From NCBI GenBank assembly GCA_035578905.1, contig JAQJVL010000030.1:2757801-2821800 (forward strand): a stretch of 64,000 nt of DNA. Reading direction: 5' to 3'. This document shows positions 57,528 to 64,000 of the stretch, piece after piece; position 1 is the first letter of the stretch; each line of letters begins with the position of its first letter. The stretch is from Stictocephala bisonia. Its lineage: Eukaryota > Arthropoda > Insecta > Hemiptera > Membracidae. A program made the translations under genes and the position numbers. A model generated the notes under the pieces. That model ran no database searches and was not told where the DNA came from. It was given only the letters and a program-made list of their open reading frames with translations.

Positions 57528-57732
57528 TTATTATCTTGATTACAAACAAAGTTATTTATGTTTATCGAAGATTAAAACCTGTATTTTTTTTTTTTTTTAT
57601 TCAATATGTTAGCTTGAGTAGTTTTCAACGTATTTTTTATAACTGTTGTTGGTATGGTAAGGAAAATGTACCTATGACGGTATTTTATTAGCTAGAAAAT
57701 TTAATCTAAATTGTATGACACGATTCAGCTGG
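57226..57732. repeat. 507-bp palindrome with arms of about 195 bp and a TA-repeat centre
   Basis: The left arm (57226-57420, starting ccagctgaatcgtgtcat) is nearly identical to the reverse complement of 57528-57732. Only single-base differences and A-run length changes are visible (for example agattaa(g/a)ttttc and (a)aactttg(c/t)ttgtaatc). The centre holds about 55 unique bases (57421-57475) and then a self-complementary aaataaata(ta)n tatttattta block at 57476-57530. No coding sequence. It could be a fold-back transposon or a recent inverted duplication. Confidence 0.93.
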
Positions 57733-57974
57733 TCACATAGGGTCTGGACCAACTCCTTTACTACAACTCACGCTAACCGTTCTACAAGTAATAGGGTTTG
57801 TTACTTTGTTCTAGTTTTCTCTCGCTTAATTCAGATATTTAAATGAAGCTATGGCAAATAGAAGCATTTTTGAAAGGTAGTTACTGATATGACTACAAAA
57901 TTATGTAAGAAACTGGCACAGTAAATTGCTAAACATTGTCGTAAAATTAACTATGCCTTGGAGTTCAACTTGAT
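57733..57974. other. AT-rich spacer
   Basis: Nothing recognised. Confidence 0.5.
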
Positions 57975-59095
57975 GAATAATATATAGTTACGAGTTACGA
58001 CTTATGTCTCTACAATGGGTTTCTCTAATCTCGTGGTCAAGTGTGATCTGATTTACGACTTATGTCTCCACAAAGAGTTCCTGTAATCTCGTGATCATCT
58101 AGTGTGATCTGATTTACGACTTATGTCTCCACAAAGAGTTCCTGTAATCTCGTGATCATCTAGTGTGATCTGATTTACGACTTATGTCTCCACAAAGAGT
58201 TCCTGTAATCTCGTGATCATCTAGTGTGATCTGATTTACGACTTATGTCTCCACAATGAGTTCCTGTAATCTCGTGATCATCTAGTGTGATCTGATTTAC
58301 GACTTAAATCTATCAGGTTTATCTATCAGGCTCTAATCTCGTGACCTCGTGAGAACTGTTTTACGATTTGTGTCTTATCATCTAGTGTGACCTGAGTTCC
58401 GAGTTATGTCTCTACAGTAGTTTTTTTCTAATCTCGTGATCTAGTGTGATCTGATTTACGACTTATGTCTCTACCATTGGTTTCTCTAATCTCGTGACCT
58501 CATGATAACTGATTTACGACTTATATGCCTATAATGGGTTTATAAATATACATACTGTAGACAATGATAAATACTGAGAAAGAACATGTTTTTCTTTAAT
58601 CTTGTGATCTAGTTTGGTCTGGTTTTTGACTTAAGTCTATATACAATGGGTTTTTCTAATCTCGATCACTCGTGAGTACTGATTTACGACTTATGTCTCT
58701 AAAGTAGGTTTTTCAAATCTAGTGATCTCGTATGATCTAATTTACGACTTATGTCTCTACAGTAGGATTTTCTAATCTAGTGTGATCTGATTTACGGCTT
58801 ATGTCCCTACAATGCGTTTCTCTAATCTCGTGACATGTTGTGATCTGATTTACGGCTTATATCTCTACTAGGGGTTTCCCTAATCTTGTAATCTAGTGAG
58901 ATCTTATTAACGACTTATGTCCCTACAATGCGTTTCTCTAATCTCGTAATATGTTGTGATCTGATTTACGGCTTATATCTCTACTAGGGGTTTCCCTAAT
59001 CTTGTAATCTAGTGAGATCTTATTAACGACTTATGTCCTTACAATGCGTTCCTCTAATCTCGTGTGATTTGATTAGGCGTCTTACGTCTATCACA
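57975..59095. repeat. 61-bp tandem array, homogeneous core and decayed flanks
   Basis: gatttacgacttatgtctcc starts at 58050, 58111 and 58172, with a further copy near 58233. The core units carry acaaagagttcctgtaatct and cgtgatcatctagtgtgatct. Right of 58300 units are degenerate (gatttacg(a/g)cttatgtc, tttctctaatctcgtgat). A 118-bp dimer (gtgatctgatttacggcttatatctctactagggg onward) is duplicated at about 58850 and 58967. Confidence 0.92.
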
Positions 59096-59179
59096 TTGTG
59101 GTTTCTTATACAATTACATGTATAATTTACCATGTTTAATTTTGTATATACGACAATATCGCACGGGTTTTGTATACCT

Positions 59180-59470
59180 ATAGTCACAACGAAGGGAGTA
59201 CTTATGTATCTTAATATCGACGAGACGCCAAGTTACGACGCTGACGAGCTACCGTACGGTCGTTTACCATTGTCAGGTTTACTGTCGTAATTATGTTTAC
59301 GTCCGAAACCCACATTGGCAGCATCAAGGGCAGACTGCCTCGTGCCACCGCCACAATAGGGCAGCTGGGTCGTAAACACGACGGTCCAAGGCGTCGTGGC
59401 AAAATGAATTTGGCTTAATTAATATTCATAGCTAATGAGTGAGCAAGACTTTACATGATGAGTATCGATA
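59180..59470. other. Non-repetitive island, candidate conserved non-coding element
   Basis: Contains cgacgagacgccaagttacg, cattggcagcatcaagggca, gtgccaccgccacaat and ggcttaattaatattcat, with a sharp composition change from the flanks. The 63-residue minus frame here shows no domain. The closing TAATTAATATTCAT cluster is homeodomain/POU-like. Function is inferred. Confidence 0.3.
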
Positions 59471-61593
59471 TCGGCGTATCCTGTGTGCGAACTTCTTCCT
59501 AGATCGAGCGTGAGGGATTTCACAAACAATGATAATCTTCTGGATAGGACATAATGAAGAAGACTACTATTTTAAGTTTTATTATTAAAATAAACACTAA
59601 AAATTTTGGTGTCGAAGAGTTTTAATTCACAATGCATAGTTTACATTGACTTTTGACAGTCGGTTATTGTGTAAGATAAATGTATACTTAGTTACTTACT
59701 CAGTGACACAGATTTTAAGTATATTTCTGATAAGTTAGAAACCAAAAATGTGACATTTAGATTGGCCTTAGGTTTAAAACAGTAAACAAATTAAAACATT
59801 GGTCATATTTCGTTTAAAGCCGTGGTTTGAGATACTTAAGCTAGTGTAACTAATTAATTTATTGTGTATTTTGTTTAGTAAATTACACTCATTAGACAGT
59901 AAAATGTAAAACGTATTATTGAAGCCAATCAAAAACAAGAATTTCACTATGTAAAGCAAAAATAACTAAAATATGTTTACTAAAGCTGTATGTAATTTAT
60001 TCTTAAAAATTATTAAAATATTTAAGATAAAATTAAAAATTAAAAATAAAATAAGAGTGACTTTATTTTATCTATTATTTGTATTATAACTACCAGTTAC
60101 TGGATGTTGATAGTTATTTACTTTTTCCAAGAAAATATTGTTTTGTTCACATTGTACATAATTGTGGAAATAAACGATTTATTATTATTATTGTTTATTA
60201 TTATTTATGTAATATTTTTATTTCTTTGCCACAATGAATTATGGATTTTTCTATGTTTAATTTATTACAGAAACCTGTTCTTCCCGGCTAACACACAGAG
60301 CTATTCAATTGTACGACAGAGAAAAAATAAACTTAGATAACTTTCTTATGGCTGCAGTGAACGCTTCATAAATATGTAGTAATAATCACTACATAGGCTT
60401 TATACTAGAGGACGTAGAGAATACGGATGGTAGAGGGGAAGAACTGATAACAGTGCTAGTGCTGCCACCTGCATGGCAAACTAGAGAACTAATTACTCGA
60501 CACCCATTAAGCGTACTTTAATGGGTGTCGAGTATACGCTATTTAATGTCAACTCACCAGTCAACGTAAGAAATTATTTTAGTTAATTGAGTCGTTTTAA
60601 TTTATTAGGAAAGAAACTGATTGAATACAGTCATGAAGTGGCTAGGTGGTAAGTAGGCCCACTAAAGGCGCTTGAGGTTCAGGGTGAAGTGTCGTGGACA
60701 AACATATATTGTTCTTGACGACGTCCATGGTGAAAGTGATAAGAATAAATAATATGGAGACGATAAAACACAACTAGACACTGTGGAATACTGATTGATG
60801 GTTGAGTGTCTTTACATCACATAGTTGGTATTATATTGATTACCTATTCATTTTGACTTTCACGCCCTTCCACTCGTGATTACCTGATTTCCATTTCAAG
60901 GCCACCCCCTCCCCCGCCGATGGTAGTCTTGTCCCTAATATGAATGACAAATTAATCTCTCCCGTCAGAATCTCAAATCATCGCTGACCGTCTCATCCAT
61001 GGTCCTTACTTAGTCACAATTAATTGTGCTTTATGAGAAAATATTGTAATTTCATCTTCTCATTTTTTTACCTTTGGTTGTCGGGAAATTATAATTTCAT
61101 GTCGTTTGAAAGAGCGCAAAGTTATTAGGGAATCGCCTTTTTAAAATTTCGGATGTTAATTTTAATATCATAAAAATTATAAATAAAAATTTAATACTTT
61201 TTATTTTATCACAGTGAATATTGTTTGAAAATTAAAAAGTCAGTTCTCTAGTAACTTTTACGATCTCTTTAAGTATATAAAAACTATAATTGTTAAGTCA
61301 CAAAGCTGTTCTGCACTTAACACTGATTTTATGGAAATAAATGTAATATGAGGAACAACTCTGCGGAACAGGAAGATGTCCACTCTAGACGTTTAACTAT
61401 TTCTGTGTTTCAAACTACCTGGAGAAAGGTTTGTTTTTCAGAAATCAAGAACTGTTGGTAATATTTTTAACCCTTTTTTATCTTGGTCCTTACGTTATGT
61501 CAGACAAGAAAGAAACTGAGGTCGCATCCAATAGTGCGTTGCTTGTCAAGTTAGTGTGTAGAGTAGTTAGTTCTTCGTTTTCCATCAGGATGT
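59471..61593. other. AT-rich spacer
   Basis: Includes one notable hairpin (listed separately). Short frames such as 60104-60340 are hydrophobic by AT-richness (isoleucine, leucine, phenylalanine) and are not called. No arrays or transposon ends. Confidence 0.5.
60495..60533. other. Perfect 16-bp hairpin
   Basis: actcgacacccattaa (60495-60510) and ttaatgggtgtcgagt (60518-60533) are exact reverse complements with a 7-base loop, isolated in single-copy DNA. Confidence 0.9.
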
Positions 61594-61665
61594 CAGGGCC
61601 AGCACCTTGTCAGTCCCTCACCTTATTCCCCTCAAATCCTCAAGGATAAACGTGATAATTATTAC
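61594..61665 (+). repeat. Dispersed repeat, copy B (first copy at 14712-14783)
   Basis: caccttgtcagtccctcacc, ttattcccctcaaatcctca, aggataaacgt matches copy A over about 70 bp in the same orientation. The adjoining aattatta...ataaat bases are weakly similar. The open frame 61431-61649 runs into it and is not called. Confidence 0.75.
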
Positions 61666-62684
61666 TGCATATTTATAAATACGTAGCCTAAGTTAGTTCC
61701 AATCCATCTGTAACTGCAACTGAATCGTTATCACTCCATGAAAAGCGACGTCTGTTTCTTTTTTTTTTTTTCTCTCTGGTTATTTATTCGCGTCCTAACG
61801 GGTGCTTGTTGCACCACAGATCAACGGTAACAAGGTCGAACATTTTATCATCTTTATAATAGTTTTTAGAACCTTTGAGAATGGCCAATGAAGGATGAAT
61901 AACGTTGATAATAATAACCCGTTAGTTGTCTTGATGGCTGTGCCGGAGAAAACCTGTCCCTTTGAGTGACTATAATGGATGATTACGGCCGTTAAACGCA
62001 ATTAAAGCCACCAGTAGCCACAGAGTCAAGGAGGGAGATATGCAGAAAGGTCAGCATTGTCAGTAGAAACGTAATTATAAGAACGATCGGTTGGGTTAGC
62101 CTGTCCCTGCCCGTATGTCTGGGGGCACTGTGAACGTTTTTATCGTCGCTGAAAATCTATTTCTCAGGCGACAAATGTGCTTCTTTTCTTGGCGCAAACA
62201 ATTAAAAAAAGTGAAAATTAGTAGTGTTAGTAATCTCCATTATTGATCTCTTCTCTATAATACCAATTATTCTAATGGATATGTTGATCGTTTAGGCACT
62301 TTTTTGATAAAGTTATGTTGGTACGTAATTTTGTTGGTTAGTTGATGTCTTTGAGAATGTTGATTGCTTAGCGTATTTTATTTATTTATTTATATTTTTT
62401 AAACACGTAGACCCTCCTAAAATTGCACTGGTTTCAAAAATAAGTTGAAATGAAAATACCATCAAATTGAAGGAAAACAGACAACCAATCTTGAGCATTT
62501 ATTCAAGAATATGTTTAAATTCAAACCGTTATAATTAACAAATACTTTAAAAGTTTACAGTGGAGCTATATTTTAGTTTAAGTTGAGAGGTATTGCAACA
62601 TTTAGAAAATTCTGTCCTGAAACCAGTATGTAAGTTATAAGAATTCTTCCGGTGATAACTTCTCATATATAAACTAATACCACT
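61666..62684. other. Spacer, no gene
   Basis: A T-run of about 12 near 61759. The region 61950-62180 is slightly GC-richer. The minus frame 61795-62001 has no recognisable domain. Confidence 0.45.
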
Positions 62685-62975
62685 GCACGTGTGTGGTTGG
62701 GCGGGTCTCCACTGCACGTGCGTGGTTGGGCGGGTGTCCACTGCACGTGTGAGGTTGGGCGTGTCTCCACTGAACGTGTGTGGTTGGGCGGGTCTCCACT
62801 GCACGTGCGTGGTTGGGCGGGTGTCCACTGCACGTGTGTGGTTGGGCGGGTCTCCACTGCACGTGCGTGGTTGGGCGGGTGTCCACTGCACGTGTGAGGT
62901 TGGGCGTGTCTCCACTGAACGTGTGTGGTTGGGCGGGTCTCCACTGCACTTGTGTGGTTGGGTGGGTGGGTACAG
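62685..62975. repeat. 29/30-bp G-rich minisatellite related to family M1, about 10 copies
   Basis: ccactgcacgtg(t/c)gtgg then ttgggcgggt(c/g)t recurs every 29-30 bp. Variants alternate as (gtgcgtgg, gtgt) and (gtgtgtgg, gtct), and a block with gtgaggttgggcgtgtctccactgaacg is present twice (about 62745 and 62893), indicating a duplicated multi-unit segment of about 148 bp. The core cactg(c/t)acgtgt(g/a)tgg...gggcgggt is shared with the 23.3- and 54.3-kb arrays. Six overlapping frames on both strands are by-products. Confidence 0.94.
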
Positions 62976-63227
62976 TGCTACAGCTCTCTTCCACTTATTA
63001 CAACCATAACACTATCTTACTATCTTCCTGGACCAATGGATGATCGTAAATCTAACAGTACAGAATTTTCCTCGTTTTGATCATTCCAGCACTGTAGTAC
63101 TTACTATTACTACAATTGATTAATAGAAAGTAATTTATAACCGTACATAGTAACGAACGAAAATCCTAAACTGTTATCTAAACGTAACACAAAACTCTAA
63201 ACACGATATTTTTTTTATATTGTCCTA
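62976..63227. other. Short spacer
   Basis: Nothing recognised. Confidence 0.5.
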
Positions 63228-63272
63228 TCATTATTGTGTGTTATTTAGAGTTAAAATAACACACAATAATGA
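63228..63272. other. Perfect 17-bp inverted repeat at the 5' junction of the retrotransposon copy
   Basis: tcattattgtgtgttat (63228-63244) and ataacacacaataatga (63256-63272) are exact reverse complements around ttagagttaaa. The loop word atttagagttaaaa is repeated directly at 63276-63289, where the retrotransposon sequence begins. Confidence 0.9.
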
Positions 63273-63756
63273 CATATTTAGAGTTAAAAATCTCGGCTTA
63301 TTATGGCCTAGTCTACCCATACCTGGCCTACGCAGTACCTATTTGGGGAAATGAAAACAATAGAACACGTTTTCTATTTCGTCTAAAAAAAGCCATAAGA
63401 GTTATATTTTCCTTAAATAAACGTCAATCCTGTAAAGAATTCTTTCAAAATTATAAGGTTCTGACCTTTCCTTCTCTTTTTATTCTTGAAACCCTCACTT
63501 TTGTAAAATAAAATTTCCCTGTCTTTTCTACTTTCTCTAACCATTCTTACACTCTTCGTGTCAATCACAGTTTAAGAGTACCAAAGCATTCTACTGCCTT
63601 CTTTGAGAAACATACCCTTTATAATGGTGTAGTTATAACTGCCTTCCACTCTCACTTAAACTGGAGACTAACCATATAACCAAACAACTGAAAAGCCTTC
63701 TGCGGCTCGAACTTTGTTGTTACAGCGTCCATGAGTTTCTAGCTGGTCATAAATAA
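63269..63756 (+). pseudogene. Non-LTR retrotransposon ORF2 C-terminal region, broken
   Basis: The frame reads AYYGLVYPYLAYAVPIWGN, then FRLKKAIRVIF, SCKEFF, and LTFPSLFILETLTFVK. This matches the conserved region downstream of RT in Jockey/CR1-type ORF2 proteins (Y..l.hs.L.Yg...WG......i..lQKraiR.i.......sc...F....iLt.p.lyi.e...f.k). A single in-frame TAA at 63509 interrupts. The same frame continues (HSYTLRVNHSLRVPK) to 63679. After a shift, the terminal KSLLRLELCCYSVHEFL block ends at TAA 63754-63756. Confidence 0.85.
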
Positions 63757-63906
63757 TTCTGATTTACTGTGATTGTTGCAAACTTTTAAATATAAATAAA
63801 TTGTTTTTGCTCTATCTTTTCACATGTTGTAGTCTTAGTTGATTATTGTTTTATTGCATTTACTATGACTTGGCTAATGCTTAATAAACAATTTGATTTG
63901 ATTTGA
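63269..63906 (+). mobile_element. 5'-truncated non-LTR retrotransposon, 3' end
   Basis: Contains the C-terminal part of the RT protein (to 63756), an untranslated stretch of about 140 bp, and a tail of direct repeats (tttga)n in caatttgatttgatttg at about 63889-63905. This is the short-repeat tail of CR1/Jockey-type elements. The 5' end is truncated, as is usual for such insertions. The RT fragment at 55.2 kb could be another copy of the same family, but the two do not overlap in the protein. Confidence 0.8.
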
Positions 63907-64000
63907 AAAAGATTTAAAGCCTTGTATCTGCTTCACTTACTATGATCAGATTGGTGTTAAAAGCAACTTTCACAATAATATAAATGTGTACCTTTATAAT
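63907..64000. other. Window end, nothing recognised
   Basis: Short AT-rich end of the window. Confidence 0.5.

Noticed and set aside
60104..60340. A small hydrophobic protein of 78 residues
   Set aside because: The isoleucine, leucine and phenylalanine content follows from AT-rich DNA with TTATTATTA tracts; no domain or conserved start context.

Overview
This window looks like intergenic or intronic DNA from a eukaryote, most likely an insect or another arthropod. It is AT-rich and has no intact long gene, operon or bacterial-type signal. It carries an interstitial run of the arthropod telomere repeat TTAGG (31505-31520 and, inverted, 31574-31588). It also holds decayed DNA transposons (mariner, PIF/Harbinger-like, pogo/Tigger-like, hAT-like, Helitron-like, several MITEs), tRNA-derived SINE candidates and non-LTR retrotransposon fragments. 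Every open frame I examined is a tandem-repeat artefact, a shadow of a repeat, or a broken transposon gene. I call no functional protein-coding gene.

The most striking property is tandem repeats. About 17 arrays of at least 14 distinct families cover roughly 17 kb, about a quarter of the window (summed by hand from the ranges listed). In order they are: 177-bp units (1-3107), 153-bp (5305-5835), 56-bp (8890-9625), 36/37-bp GC-rich (23301-23518), 150-bp (25925-27365), 15-bp (31289-31829, split by an insertion), 40-bp (32819-33285), 91-bp and 134-139-bp (33320-34680), 69-bp with about 33 copies (38021-40325), 123-bp (48585-50385), 32-bp with a 121-bp higher-order period (51215-52470), 99-bp (52530-53165), about 138-bp (53605-53890), a second locus of the 36/37-bp family on the opposite strand (54250-54665), 151-bp (55905-56780), 61-bp (57975-59095) and a 29/30-bp relative of the GC-rich family (62685-62975).

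Between the arrays lie mobile elements with recognisable ends: a Harbinger-like element with a broken transposase (6946-7896), a Helitron-like element and a SINE side by side (14807-15295), a MITE with a 10-bp target duplication (15636-16049), an internally deleted mariner (23697-24648), a TTA-flanked MITE (24821-25009), a fold-back element inserted into a minisatellite (31401-31773), a hAT-like element nested in a Tigger-like one (35156-36441), an 820-bp fold-back element (36688-37507), a 507-bp palindrome (57226-57732), an RT fragment (55209-55671) and the 3' end of a non-LTR retrotransposon (63269-63906).

Several 200-600 bp islands (near 6.2-6.8, 19.3-19.7, 21.1-21.4, 31.9-32.2, 37.8-38.0, 43.9-44.2, 45.5-45.8 and 59.2-59.5 kb) are non-repetitive and compositionally richer, with homeodomain-, Sox- and forkhead-like words. 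They resemble conserved non-coding elements around developmental genes, but only a cross-species alignment could show that. I found no convincing undescribed gene system. The best candidates for new description are the repeat families themselves, the fold-back elements with telomere-like cores, and a decayed, duplicated coding-like unit on the minus strand at 12.4-12.7 kb.
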